Shown here: piece after piece, positions 20,723 to 31,796 of the stretch | Layout of the letters: each line of letters begins with the position of its first letter | Numbering within the stretch: position 1 is the first letter of the stretch | Source of the DNA: Rugalucina vietnamica | Taxonomy: Eukaryota > Mollusca > Bivalvia > Lucinida > Lucinidae | NCBI GenBank assembly: GCA_964017185.1 | Contig: OZ024875.1 | Location: forward strand, 28,529,456 to 28,593,455 | Reading direction: 5' to 3' | Length of the DNA: 64,000 bases | Program-made: the position numbers and the translations under genes | The notes under the pieces: model-generated | The model's database searches: none | Told to the model about the DNA's origin: nothing | What the model saw: only the letters and a program-made list of their open reading frames with translations

Positions 20723-21626
20723 TGAGCCGCCGCATGGGAAAACCAACAATCTGCACATGCGAAAACAAAAAGGCGCAGATCAGCTTCGTGGTAAAACAGC
20801 AGTCACACTGTAGCGTATAACCCAAACGCGCGCCGGGCGTATGAAAAATCTCAACACGCTGAAGACTTTGGGCGTATAAAAATTAATTTGTTCCTTTAAC
20901 ACGCTTTACCAGTCACACATTAGCGCGCAACTGGGGCGTGTGCCGGACGTATTAAAAATTTCAAAGTTTTGGAGAACGGTTGTGATACGTCCCAGACACG
21001 CTAAGCACGCGCTACATGCGCGCATCGAACGTTCAACGCGCGTTTCACACACGCTTGGGGCACGCTACTGAAGCAACATCTAATAAAATCGGAACGCGCA
21101 TGGAACGTACACTGGCGTGCTTCAAACGCGCACCAAACGCGTTCAGAGCGTATTCAACGCGCCCGTAGCGCGCGTGGAACTTATTCGGGACGTATAAGTC
21201 ACACGCCCGGGACACGCCGAGCTTTTAGAAAATTTTTAAGCATGTTTAAAATTTTTTTAGCCCAAACGCGAGCGAAACGCGCAGAGACTTTTAGCGACGT
21301 ACAGCGACGCGCGCCGGACGTACACCAAGCGTACCCAACGCGCTTGTAGCGAGTTTTTTAAAGTGTTTCCGACGTGCGTCTGGCGTGTGAGGAATTTTGC
21401 TATTTTTTCAACACGCCCGGCGCGCGTTTCACTTATACGCTGATGTATGACTGCTCTTTAACCGCGAAGCTGATCAGCGCCTTTGTTTTCGCTACTCGAT
21501 TAGTAGAGTTCCTCCTCTACTTAACTCCAAAATTTCAAGTTTCTAGATCTTTTCTGTGACTGTACAGGCCGGTTTGTGTCGGACCTGGTCGGACCCAAAT
21601 TGTTGGTTTTCCCACGAGGTGGCTCA
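20723..21626. mobile_element. MITE family B, copy 3, interrupted
   Basis: A normal family-B element (TGAGCCGCCGCATGGG at the left, GAGGTGGCTCA at the right) split in the loop of its palindrome by the element at 20795-21458. Removing the insert and one copy of TAA restores the loop GTGGTAACCGCG seen in uninterrupted copies. Family B was therefore in place first. Confidence 0.85.
20795..21458. mobile_element. CpG-dense nested transposon with TAA duplication
   Basis: A 664-bp insert with terminal inverted repeats AACAGCAGTCACAC and the complement of GTATGACTGCTCTT, followed inward by GCGTATA on both ends. TAA lies on both sides (20792-20794, 21459-21461). A 3-bp TWA duplication fits PIF/Harbinger elements. 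The interior is packed with ACGCG, GCGCG, GGCGTAT and CGGACGTA words, far richer in CpG than the surrounding AT-rich DNA. No open frame of note; non-autonomous. Confidence 0.75.
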
Positions 21627-21697
21627 ATTGGCTTCACCAGCTGACCCCTTTAACCTTTTGACAAAACTATAAACATGCATTCCCATAACAAGATAAA

Positions 21698-21934
21698 TGA
21701 GCCGCCTCGTGGAAAAAACCAACAATGTGGTTTCCGAACAGGTCTGACACAAACCGGCCTGTACAGCTACAGAAGCAGGCTAGAAGCTTGAAATTTTGGA
21801 GTTAAGTAGAGGAGGAATTATACTATCCGGGTAGCGAAAACAAAGGCGCTGATCAGCTTCGCGGTTACCGCGAAGCTGATCTGCGCCTTTGTTTTCGCCT
21901 ATGCAGATTGTTGGTTTTCCCATGGGGCGGCTCA
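21698..21934. mobile_element. MITE family B, copy 4, in the GPCR 2 3' flank
   Basis: Complete copy (TGAGCCGCCTCGTGG to GGGGCGGCTCA). The palindrome GCGCTGATCAGCTTCGCGG / CCGCGAAGCTGATCTGCGC is near the right end. It ends only 21 bp beyond the stop codon of GPCR 2 (stop at 21956-21958, minus strand), so it is likely transcribed as part of that 3' untranslated region. Confidence 0.85.
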
Positions 21935-21955
21935 AATATACATTGTAAGACTCAG

Positions 21956-24900
21956 TCACATGGCTGTATCAGACGTACTTTTCTTTTGCCGTTCTATGGC
22001 AATGGAATATGGGTGTCCAAGGCCACATAACTTCTTGTACAAGCCTAAAACCTTCTTGTTACAAATAAACGCGAAGAATATAAACACGCCTTGAAGTGCA
22101 TTTGCAAATGTAGCAATAAACGAAAATGCCGTTAGAGGCAAAACTGAATCAATGAATATCAATGGCCAGGCTACTCCAGTTACCGTCAACAATTTAACAT
22201 AGATTTTGAAATCATTTCTGTCCAAATTGCTCTGAACATGTGGGGAGCAGCGAATACGCCTATAAGCAAGAATAGAAAATATGAAATTTGCAATAATGAT
22301 CACTACAGCTGGCGAAATGAGTACTGCAACGATAGGAATCAGCTCGGAAAGAAAACAAACTGAACCACCATAGCCCAGGTGTTGTGACCCATCAACAGAG
22401 ACTTTAACAACAAAATAGGAAAGAATGACAAATACTGGCATAACATACACATAAAGGCAATATTTCACAACGACCCACTTGCTCTGATTTTGAGACGTAT
22501 ACATCAAGGATGTAAACACTTTGAACATATGAAATGAACAAATGTTCATAGCACAGAAAGTGCAGAGCCAAAAGTAATGTGTAATGACACCAAGAATGAT
22601 GCATCTGCCTTCATGTTCTGTTAGCCAGATGCCAAACTGTGTGAATATTTGAGCCCCGAATAGGGTCAAGGTCAAGTTCATGTTATTAATTCCAGGAAGG
22701 GTTCTAATACATTTGAAAAGACAATATGTCACGAACGTGATAGTGAGACAAAGTAGTGAAAAACACGTGCACACGAAACTAAAAATAGCGTGCACAACTG
22801 ACAATTTCGTCACAGAATGCGGCACACTTTGTTTAGTAATTACTCTCGTGTAATTAAGGCGTAGTGCATCGCTTTTACATATAACAAGACTTTCTTTATC
22901 TGTATCAAAGTAAAACGGAATTCCCTTTGAACATAATTCTTCCAAGAGAATTATATCATCACCGGGAAGCTTCAACAAAATGCATGTTAGTAACTCATTG
23001 ACAGACAGCTTCCTAAAGCTGGATAAGATATCATTTTTACTATCAAATTCTGAAATTGTGCATCCTTTATTCGCTCTACCCATACCGAATTGTAAGCACT
23101 CAGATGTCATAAAATGGGGATAGCTTATAACAGTTACAAATCCAGTATCAACAATAACGATGAAGGTCCAATTTTGTCGCAAATTGATGAGGTCATTTTC
23201 AAGTCGGGATCTATTTCCTGTATACTCCACAACAATGTCAGCTTCAAGCAACATCATAGGATAAACATCATTAGTTGTATTCATTTTCTCTTGAACCGTG
23301 ATTTTTTCTCCTGTTAGCTTGTCTACACACGGCCCAAATCCGCTGACAACAACAGATGTAAAGTATACACCATCGGGAATTCTATAACTTATAAGGCTAG
23401 TTATTTGTTGTCGAACAGATTCCAATAAGGTCATCATGGAAATGTTCTTATCAATCTCTAATAGCTCAACAATGTCAAGCTCAAATTTCAAGTCGTATCG
23501 TAGATTTACCGTGTTTTCAAGAACAGGCTGACACGTTTCACCCACCATTGTTTTGCCTGCAGCACAAAATTCAGCAGAATCACGTTCTGTGTCTTCGGAA
23601 CCCGCATACTTACCTGGTGGAGAAACAGATAGTGAAAATGCGGACCTGTAAGCTGATTCTTGAAAAATGCACCCGAGACCTTCACAAGAGATTCCTCCTC
23701 CTCCAGAAAATAATTGGTAAAACCAGAACTCCTGCATATTACATGCGGCACAAAATATGTTCTTGTAGCCTAATTGATACCAAGCAGGATGAAATGAAGA
23801 TTTTTCACACTGCATTTCTCTCATAGTTGTATTGCCTATGTAATCCCAAAGTCTAGTTTGATTGCACTGGTTAATTGCATCCTCACTCTCACTGACATTC
23901 CACTGTACATTACACAAGAAACAGAATACATTTTTATACAGCGTGTCATTAAACTTGATGTACCCAAACATTGCATTCATAAGTTCTGCTCTTTCACACA
24001 AGTATCTGATATGATTTAGTAAGTTTGAATTCGTTTCATTAGTTAGACACTTCTGGACACAATCTGGATCGTTTCTGCATTCGTTGTAAGGCATCTCGAT
24101 CTTAATCTCACAATTTTCTTTTCTGATAATTTCATTTATGTCGGCAAACGAAGCGGCTGTTTCCGCTCCTATTATTGTTCCACATTCTGCGGTGAACATG
24201 TACGCATCTACTATACCTAATTCACCATTGCAACGGGCACAATAAACGTTTCTGTAATCAAGTCTTGTATCTATTGATGTGACTGGAATATATTCCAAAA
24301 TGTCCCCATGGCTTTGCTGTTCACATTTAGCTTGGAATGACCTAGACATATTGTACCTTCGGACATATCCTGACTTGCATGTACCTATTACTGGTAAGTG
24401 ACTATACAATGTCCTTGTAGAATTTGAATGTCGATTAAAAATTGTTGTTTGGTTGTATATTGTTTTCAAATCGGCAACAGGTAGAGATAAGTTCGTGGCA
24501 ATTGTGGTTCCTGGATCGATACCTGACAATAGCATGCTGCAACAGTCAGAATCTTCTATGCATGGAAAATTACACATCATGATTCCCAAATATGAATAAT
24601 GTGGTTTGAAAGGTTGTGAACACATGTCTTCATAGCCACATAATTTACCTAATTCATTTAGAGCATCGATTAAATCAGCAAAGTTTCCATCACCAGCATT
24701 GACTTTTGCGATTTCTTCTACTAACTCAATCGGTTCAAAGCGAAGAGCTCTAAACTCAGTATATGCACGTTTTACAGCATTCAATGGATTATAGTAGTAG
24801 GAATTATAAATTGTAGCGTTAAAATTCAGATCATCAAACTTTCGCTCGACGTGGATGTAACTGGCTTGTACCCCATTACACTCCTGACAAAACACGTTTT

Positions 24901-25900
24901 TGAAAGGACTCATGCGGTACATTACTGGATGCGCAGTACAACCACTCACAATAGTCTCATCTATAAAATCAGTTTCATTTATCGTATTGCAAGAGGATAT
25001 AAGTTCCGTGTTATATTTAGACACTAGTGATGGGTTGCACATGTAACAATAAATATTCCTGTAATGTTCCTTGTAAGTCAGGGATTTGAAATGCTCACAA
25101 GCCCATTCTATCTGCGGGTCATATTCCTCTATGCCCCACAACCCAGTTGTATTACAATGCGAAATCATATTTTCCTGCAGAGGGCATGAGTGAACATCAT
25201 ATAAAAACTCGTATGGTCGTATATAATCAACCGAACAGTTATTCTCGTAAATAGAATTCCATGCATCTTGGAGAGTATTAAAGGAGTTAATATCAAAGTC
25301 ATCATAACATTCCACATAAAGTTCAAATGGCACAATATCATCATCATCCTCATCATTACATCTAGCACAATGTATATTCCTGTACGTTATCAACGAGCCC
25401 CTTGCTATAACTGGTCTGAAAACATCGCCATGCAAATTATATATAGTCCTTTCCGGTAATTCTGTGCAAAGAGCGTCATCTTCGGGTTTCCTTCCGGTGT
25501 TGTTTGATGAGAATAGTCCACACTGTGTTATCATGTTATACGAGTATGATGAGTGTTCCACTTTTAATGGGTAAATAGAAGTGCCTATACAAGACACGTC
25601 GATATAAGCGAACATTGCATCTGGTGCGCAAATATACTCGAGTGCACAGTTTGGATCACATTTCAACCACTGAGCACACTCCGGAATAATGGTCGGTTCT
25701 ATCTGTAAAGGACTTTGGGACTTGTTGCAAAACCCTTCGCTTGAACCACAAGTCAAGACAAAATCAGAAAGCAACTTTGTCAAGTTTGGCGCATGGCTGA
25801 TCTCTGAGGAGCAGGCTATAACCATGGTATTCAGCAAGAACACCAAGATGATATTTGGCTGCGACAGTCTGTGAGGATGCGACGGATTTATTATTACCAT
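21956..25900 (-). CDS. Cys-rich family-B/adhesion-like GPCR, paralogue 2
   Basis: Predicted 1,314-residue receptor, collinear with the gene at 7259-11230. A hydrophobic segment (IILVFLLNTMVIA) near residues 17-29 is the likely signal peptide. Six ectodomain motifs of the same type recur (YRNIHCARCN, YRNIYCYMCN, FKNVFCQECN, YRNVYCARCN, YKNVFCFLCN, YKNIFCAACN). The seven-helix domain occupies roughly the last 290 residues and is more conserved between the two genes than the ectodomain, with identical GVITHYFWLCTFCAMN and GVAWPL motifs. No GPS-like cleavage motif is visible. The ATG at 25898-25900 follows TATATTTCCAG|TG, the same acceptor as in paralogue 1. Same orientation and about 10.7 kb spacing indicate tandem duplication. 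Ligand unknown. Confidence 0.85.
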   Translation of the reverse strand: MVIINPSHPHRLSQPNIILVFLLNTMVIACSSEISHAPNLTKLLSDFVLTCGSSEGFCNKSQSPLQIEPTIIPECAQWLKCDPNCALEYICAPDAMFAYIDVSCIGTSIYPLKVEHSSYSYNMITQCGLFSSNNTGRKPEDDALCTELPERTIYNLHGDVFRPVIARGSLITYRNIHCARCNDEDDDDIVPFELYVECYDDFDINSFNTLQDAWNSIYENNCSVDYIRPYEFLYDVHSCPLQENMISHCNTTGLWGIEEYDPQIEWACEHFKSLTYKEHYRNIYCYMCNPSLVSKYNTELISSCNTINETDFIDETIVSGCTAHPVMYRMSPFKNVFCQECNGVQASYIHVERKFDDLNFNATIYNSYYYNPLNAVKRAYTEFRALRFEPIELVEEIAKVNAGDGNFADLIDALNELGKLCGYEDMCSQPFKPHYSYLGIMMCNFPCIEDSDCCSMLLSGIDPGTTIATNLSLPVADLKTIYNQTTIFNRHSNSTRTLYSHLPVIGTCKSGYVRRYNMSRSFQAKCEQQSHGDILEYIPVTSIDTRLDYRNVYCARCNGELGIVDAYMFTAECGTIIGAETAASFADINEIIRKENCEIKIEMPYNECRNDPDCVQKCLTNETNSNLLNHIRYLCERAELMNAMFGYIKFNDTLYKNVFCFLCNVQWNVSESEDAINQCNQTRLWDYIGNTTMREMQCEKSSFHPAWYQLGYKNIFCAACNMQEFWFYQLFSGGGGISCEGLGCIFQESAYRSAFSLSVSPPGKYAGSEDTERDSAEFCAAGKTMVGETCQPVLENTVNLRYDLKFELDIVELLEIDKNISMMTLLESVRQQITSLISYRIPDGVYFTSVVVSGFGPCVDKLTGEKITVQEKMNTTNDVYPMMLLEADIVVEYTGNRSRLENDLINLRQNWTFIVIVDTGFVTVISYPHFMTSECLQFGMGRANKGCTISEFDSKNDILSSFRKLSVNELLTCILLKLPGDDIILLEELCSKGIPFYFDTDKESLVICKSDALRLNYTRVITKQSVPHSVTKLSVVHAIFSFVCTCFSLLCLTITFVTYCLFKCIRTLPGINNMNLTLTLFGAQIFTQFGIWLTEHEGRCIILGVITHYFWLCTFCAMNICSFHMFKVFTSLMYTSQNQSKWVVVKYCLYVYVMPVFVILSYFVVKVSVDGSQHLGYGGSVCFLSELIPIVAVLISPAVVIIIANFIFSILAYRRIRCSPHVQSNLDRNDFKIYVKLLTVTGVAWPLIFIDSVLPLTAFSFIATFANALQGVFIFFAFICNKKVLGLYKKLCGLGHPYSIAIERQKKSTSDTAM

Positions 25901-26856
25901 CACTGGAAATATAGTAAAGTTAATATAAAATGATTAAAAATCACACGAGGTAAAGGACGACACAAGCTGGATAAGAATTGTTGTTTCCGTATTCCTTCTA
26001 TAGAATAGGCCAATGTTACGATTAAGTTTAACCGTGCATACGGACGTTTACAATATTTTAATCAACTGACAATTGTCCGGCACTGCAAATGCATTTCAAT
26101 CCTTTGTATAGTTACGGTAATTTAATACACAAACCTTACTTCGTTATGTTTTTATTATAACAGCCATTTTTAAGTGAAATGGTGTGTTATTTTTCAGACA
26201 AATATTTATCACTGTCAGAAAACACCACGTTTTAATACGCCAGATGTCAATTCAGTAGTTCAGGCTGAACCAGGGTTCGGAAAATGAGTGATGCCATTTA
26301 AGTAAGTTATTTCGATTTTTAAATATTCATCTTTTAATTAGTATGAGAATAACTATCTTGTGATTTCAGAAATTAGGTGCAGTCCGAATACGTTCTCTAT
26401 TACCCGATGTACATGTATACACAGATGATGACACTCACGGACTTTCTCACCACTAGTGTTTTTGGAAAAGCATTACACACATTTATCTTGATGTCAGGTA
26501 ACTGCATGATTCCGATTGACTGAAATGCATTCAAAGTACCAGAAATCTGTTTAAGCTACCCCAACAGGATTTCACTGCAAACTTATAGACTCACATCATT
26601 CAAAACTCAAATAAAAAGTCGAAATGGAAGTATTTCGATTTTAACAGGCGAGCAATTATCCAGTCATTTTAAACTGAAATGTGTCAGGATGAAATATTCG
26701 TCATTCTAACACGGCGTCATCGTCTTTTCCATGGAACCTAGTTTGCAAATTATAAACAAAATTACGCGCGTAATTCATGTCCGCCGAGAATGAGTCCACT
26801 GGAAAACATTTTAAAATGTAAGCATTTATTTAATAGTCGTGTAAGAATCGAAATAA
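25901..26856. other. Upstream region of GPCR 2, no clear feature
   Basis: Begins with the splice acceptor of GPCR 2 (minus strand). The rest is AT-rich with no upstream exon or promoter I can support. Confidence 0.4.
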
Positions 26857-27010
26857 TTTTACTTTAAGGTGAATTATCGTTGATTAACGCATGATATTGT
26901 CGGGCAGATGCGATATTCACTCCGGCTGCGCCGTCGTGAATTAATACATCGCAAACTGCCCTCTAACATACGCGTTAATCACGATAATTCACCGTAAAGT
27001 AAAATTATTT
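26857..27010. mobile_element. Hairpin MITE
   Basis: TTTTACTTTAAGGTGAATTA at the left is mirrored by TAATTCACCGTAAAGTAAAA at the right. The inner bases also pair in part: ATCGTTGATTAACGC against GCGTTAATCACGAT. The loop is the CpG-bearing CACTCCGGCTGCGCCGTCGTG. Confidence 0.7.
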
Positions 27011-27783
27011 CTTAATTATTTGAAGAAAGACGTTAATGACTTTATAATATAAGTATATTTGCGTCCTGGAAACAATTGCATTATTCCATTTTGCTTTGTT
27101 GAATATTAAATTGAGTAACATTGGCATAATCACACATTGAGTTTATAGTTGTAGGAAGTCGTTCGGAAAGTCAAGTTTGGCATAAAACCGTCCAATGCCA
27201 TATTTCATTACATAAATGACCACAGCAAAACAAAGTAAGGTGAGAGGGACCAGGAATCGATGCGATTAGATTTAAAGTCCAAACATAGACACCAAGTGGG
27301 AAAGACAATACATTAAACATATCAAAACATTTTCCGACAACATACACGAAGAGCAGAATGGCTAGCTCTTTCCCAAAAACGTAGTCATCCGGCTAGTCTC
27401 AACCAAAACCAAAAGACAACGAGCACAACAGACGCAGACAGAACAAACAAGATGTTATTTTACCGGGACGCCGATTACCTTTCTGAATGGTGACAGCGCC
27501 GATTTTCATTTTTACTGGATGTACGATCAAAACCCAACGATTACAGAATGCAATTTATTAAATGTCTGAGGCTTGGTATGTTGTAGTTATTTTTGTGAAA
27601 TAAGGGGGACTGTATTTTAAGTAAACATAAGCAATGAACAGGAACCAACATAAGCAAACCACCGAATAATAACAAACAGGCATTATACAATATGAACATA
27701 TGGTAATAATATCGAACAGCTTTTTACCCAACAATGGCCAACCGAATAAAAAATCAATATACTACTGTCTAAAAACTTGCCTC
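27011..27783. other. No recognised feature
   Basis: AT-rich DNA with no supported gene or repeat. Confidence 0.45.
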
Positions 27784-28294
27784 TGATAATGGTTTTTCGC
27801 AGAAAAGTTTTGTATGGGGGACGATAGAAAAATTATTTTCATGTCAAAATTTTGATCTTAGTTTGTCCTAATAGGACCTGCAAAAAAATAAAAATCGATG
27901 AACAAATAAAGTTTTTATGGCCAAAATGAATTTTGTATAGGGATTTTGCATTGGCAGGGGAGATTATCAATGATCGTTAAAATGCATAAATTTCGAGAAT
28001 TTTTACCCTTTCATGAAGATTTTGTCTGTGTCAATTTATAGTAATTTTGAGCAATCATGATTAAATAGTTAGAATTTGAAATTTTTGTGGGGAAAATATT
28101 TACCTTCCTCCATGAGATTTTTGTACAGGAAATCCCTATTCAAAAATGTTTTTGACCAGAACCTTTTTTATTTGTCAACCGATTTTCAAAATGTTTGCTG
28201 CACATTTTGCGACAAATTAGATGCTTAATTGTACCAATAAAGTATTTCTTCTACGTTTGCACAGTTGTAAAATATCTGCGAAAAACCATTATCA
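27784..28294. mobile_element. MITE with 20-bp perfect terminal repeats
   Basis: TGATAATGGTTTTTCGCAGA (27784-27803) and its exact complement (28275-28294) bound a 511-bp AT-rich non-coding interior. Confidence 0.8.
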
Positions 28295-28389
28295 CACTAC
28301 GAAACAAACTTTAAATAATTTACTACTGAATTTTGTTTAAGAGAATGTTGTATATAACATGGCACGGAATGAAAAAACAGAACAAATAA

Positions 28390-28953
28390 TATACTTAGCG
28401 TCAGTGAAAAGTTACCAGTAAATCAGGTTTAATTAACATATGGCAATATTTGCTTCATTTGGAATAGACAACTACCAATACTTCAAAATTCGTTTTCATA
28501 GCACAGCGAGCCATCCATCATTGCTGTTGAAAACGGTGCTTATCACAGTCAAACAGACTTTACATACTTCTTGACGATTGTCAGAAGCTTCCATTGACAT
28601 GTATGGAGAAATGCAAAATTTGGGTACTAGCTAAATGTTACCTCCTCTATTCCACCAGCCGATGGAAACATTTAAAGCAATTTGGTGGCGTTTTAGTGTG
28701 GGTATTAGAGGCATAAGAAGGCATTACGATCTGTGAAAATAGGGCTGTCTAGCTCTCCAAAAGTTCGAAAATCACAAATTGCACGTGCATCACGTACACT
28801 ATAGTTCGAAGGCGAGTGGAACTGTTTATTGTCAAGTTATCGATTAGCCATTGAACAGAATCATGAAAGAAACTCAAGTTTTAGAAAGAAATCATATATT
28901 TTTCAAAATATTGAAATTTTAGTGATGGTAACTTTTCACTGACGCTGAGTATA
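28390..28953. mobile_element. MITE with 27-bp terminal repeats
   Basis: TATACTTAGCGTCAGTGAAA and the following AGTTACC at the left (28390-28416) mirror 28927-28953 with one mismatch. The 564-bp interior is non-coding. Confidence 0.8.
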
Positions 28954-29347
28954 TATAAATAATAGAAAAATATAAGTCAAATAAAAACAAAAACAATCCC
29001 TACTTGTTATTACTTCCAAAGACTGTAACAATTGTAACAATAAATGCTAGTTGCTTTGTCAGGTAATTATATAAACTTTTATTTATTTACATTATCTGCT
29101 CACGAGATATATGCTAACGGGCATTTTCATAATTAATGATGCGAAATGGAATTGTAATATCTATCAAGTCCCCAATGTACGAAGTCTGTCGATACTTTGG
29201 TTTGAATATAAGATTTTTAACTGTATAAAATGGAAAATAAACACACAGCTAAGATGCCAAAATGATTGATTTCCATACTAAAATAAACTACGTAACCATC
29301 GTCTTCATCACCATCATTTTTAGTTCGTTGTCCTGTACGGAGTGGTG
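28954..29347. repeat. Interspersed repeat shared with 16.1 and 18.3 kb
   Basis: CTACTTGTTATTACTTCC at about 28998 is related to the duplicated unit at 16091, and 29115-29213 is related to 18325-18425. This suggests one dispersed family with these parts in order. Confidence 0.45.
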
Positions 29348-29621
29348 CATTACGAAAAACATGCCTATACAGATTTTTTTTCAGCTGTAAAAATTGAAAA
29401 ATCCATTAGAAAAAAACACAAACAAACTTTTGATATTCTATTTCGAAACATTGAATGTGGGTACACGTTAGAACCGCCCCACCGAGGCGATTCTAACGAG
29501 TACCTACAATCTATGTTTTGGATCTAAAATAAGAAAAGCAGGTGAACCCATTTATATCTCAGTTTAACTATAAAAGATGGGTTTAAGGCGGTATAAACGT
29601 CATGGACATGTTTTTCTGATG
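29348..29621. mobile_element. MITE family A, copy 3
   Basis: Termini CATTACGAAAAACATGCC and GGACATGTTTTTCTGATG. The central hairpin TTAGAACCGCCCCACCGAGG / CGATTCTAACG is partly decayed. Confidence 0.8.
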
Positions 29622-29785
29622 GACTTGTCTTATTGGAAGACCTAGTCTTAACCTCTCCACTCCAAAACACTGTATCATTGTCACTTCATTCCATGTTTTC
29701 CTTGGCTAGTCTGATTTCTTCTGTGTAACTACGTTTAGCTTGCATTCTAAGATTGAGCAGTCCAGCCATATCTGCCTAGAACAAT

Positions 29786-30022
29786 TGAGCCGCATCGTGA
29801 GAAAACCGGATTTTTGCCTAGGCGAAAACAAAGGCGCAGATCAGCTTCGCGGTAACCGCGAGGCTGATCAGCGCCTTTGTTTTCGCTACACGGATAGTAC
29901 AATTTCTCTTCTTCTTAAATCCGAAATTTCAAGCTTCTAGCCTGCTTCTGTAACTGTACAGGCCGATTTATGTCGGACCTGGTCGGAAACCCCGAAGACC
30001 GGTTTTCTCGCGTTGCGGCTCA
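29786..30022. mobile_element. MITE family B, copy 5
   Basis: TGAGCCGCATCGTGAG to CGCGTTGCGGCTCA. The palindrome GGCGCAGATCAGCTTCGCGG / CCGCGAGGCTGATCAGCGCC is near the left end. Confidence 0.85.
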
Positions 30023-30043
30023 TTTTCTGCTTGGGAGTGTATT

Positions 30044-30213
30044 TTTTTTTCGTTCAGTTTTACGTCCCTTTCAAGATTATTTCAGCTCATATGAGACGGG
30101 CCAATCAGTAGGTGTGCGAAAACGGGAGAACCCCGAGAAAAACCACCTGGCACACCTGCAAGCAGAACATGGCTTGTCTCACATGTGGCCAGTGCGGGGC
30201 TCGAAACCAATGT
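30044..30213 (-). mobile_element. 5'-truncated tRNA-derived SINE with 9-bp duplication
   Basis: SINE body on the minus strand without the tRNA head. GAGTGTATT lies on both sides (30035-30043 and 30214-30222). Inserted just outside the family-B MITE. Confidence 0.8.
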
Positions 30214-30220
30214 GAGTGTA

Positions 30221-30544
30221 TTAAGTTCGCCGGCACAAAAGCTCGTAGGATGCCTCCTTCACAAAAGAATTCTTGTTGAGCATCAAGCCATCAATGTTTT
30301 GGGATGAACGAGAACTTCCTGCACTTTTTTCAATAAATAGAGCGTGTATTTTCTCGAAAGAGGCCATAATTAAAGTAAAGATCTGGAAGCAAGCGGTCTT
30401 TGATTCCACTGCATTACTTATGGATCCAGCAGAAGCAGCCAAAACATAAGGTGACATGTATTCCAACATCTGTATTACAGACGCCACAGAATTTAAGAAG
30501 GACTCGATTGGGACTACAGACCCGGATCGTTCTCTTCCCGACAT
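30221..30544 (-). other. Isolated 107-residue open frame, origin unknown
   Basis: An open frame starting SGRERSGSVVPIESF with a helical, Ser/Ala-rich composition. An in-frame stop lies three codons upstream of its ATG, so it is not an obvious exon. The spacing of IES...SV...MLE loosely recalls the mid-region of peroxin-13, but no diagnostic motif is present. It may be a fragment of a retrocopy or chance. Confidence 0.2.
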
Positions 30545-31766
30545 CCACTTTCATTTCCACCAGTCTGCTTCCACATCTTCAACTGAGACGTCATTATTTT
30601 ACCCCGTTATGATCCTCATCGAACTTATGAATATCTGTTTACATATAAATTATAGTTTGCATGTCTTATTTAAAATCAATATAAAGCGACTGATTACAAG
30701 CAGAATTAAATTGTTTCTATTGCGCAGGTACATGTATGTATACTAGTAATTGAGGTATATGTACATATTTAGGGTACCATCTTGTCGACAATTTTTCTCC
30801 AGTAGTTGGCGATTAATACCGCTATTAAACCAGGGAATTGACACAGATGTTGTGAACCAACTAAAGTATAGGAAGGAATTCAGTTTTTGACGAAGTGACT
30901 CTCTGTTCTTCCTGAAATAACATTACAGGTAACTTTTTATTGTGTAAAATGTTACACCCTATGGGCGGTTTGCCTTAATAAGTTGTCACCAACATGGCAG
31001 CCATATGTACCAGCCGGGTATCTAATCCGCAAACTTTTGATTGCTAATCGAATACGCTATACATTACACCACCGCGGCTGTAAGATGTACGTCCATGAAC
31101 ATGCTTGGTTCGCGTTATGAATCATCAACTTCCTCAAAACATTATTGTCAAACAAAAGTATCAAGTTATTATCATTGCTAGGACACGGGTAGTGAATTGC
31201 CATAAATATATGCGACCTTTGTCATCATTATGCCATATGGTAATTATTAATACAATAATGTAAAAATAACTACAGTCGATTCAAAGATGCATTGTAATAA
31301 GACATTGTCATTTTTCGCAGAACAGACAAATAATGGTAAACAACTGTAATCAGTACCGATGCATTCTAGCAGTAGTATTTAAAACTTTGTGGTAAATACG
31401 TCACACCGGTATTTAACCCTAAATTGCGGATGAGTCAATTTTCTTTGTTTATAACGGTTTCCTTAGATCTCTGTCAGATTTATACAATGTCTCAGATACC
31501 CCCCCCCCCATTTGATCGATAAGAAAATACTAGTAAAACAAAGCCCGCATTAGAACAGTTGTTATTCTTTCCCACATGTGCCGCAACAAGTTGTTTTTTA
31601 TGTCGAACCAATCAGTTGTGTACAAAAATAACGTTATTCATTCATTGAGAGTAGAATATTTTGTGTTGTGCTGAAGTATGGTTTAAGAATTTAAAATATC
31701 TTAAATGTTTTGAACTATAAGATTCCATTAGACAAAGGACCGATGTACTTATATTTTTCGTTTCAG
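30545..31766. other. Upstream region of the cGLR-like gene
   Basis: AT-rich, ending in the polypyrimidine acceptor ATATTTTTCGTTTCAG at 31751-31766. A C10 tract occurs at about 31500. The upstream exon was not found. Confidence 0.4.
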
Positions 31767-31796
31767 GATGCGTCCATCTATGTAGTTCTTTGAATC
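31767..31796 (+). promoter_or_regulatory. 5' leader with a five-codon upstream ORF
   Basis: After the AG acceptor at 31765-31766 the leader is 30 nt long and contains a complete upstream ORF, ATG CGT CCA TCT ATG TAG (31768-31785), which ends 11 nt before the main start. It could reduce initiation at the main ATG. The uORF is seen directly; the effect is inferred. Confidence 0.45.

Noticed and set aside
29740..29940. Open frame similar to one at 47850-48038
   Set aside because: Both read through the palindrome of MITE family B; the similarity is DNA repeat, not protein.
30221..30544. Peroxin-13 retro-pseudogene
   Set aside because: Only a loose spacing of IES, SV and MLE supports it; no SH3 domain or clear homologous block follows.
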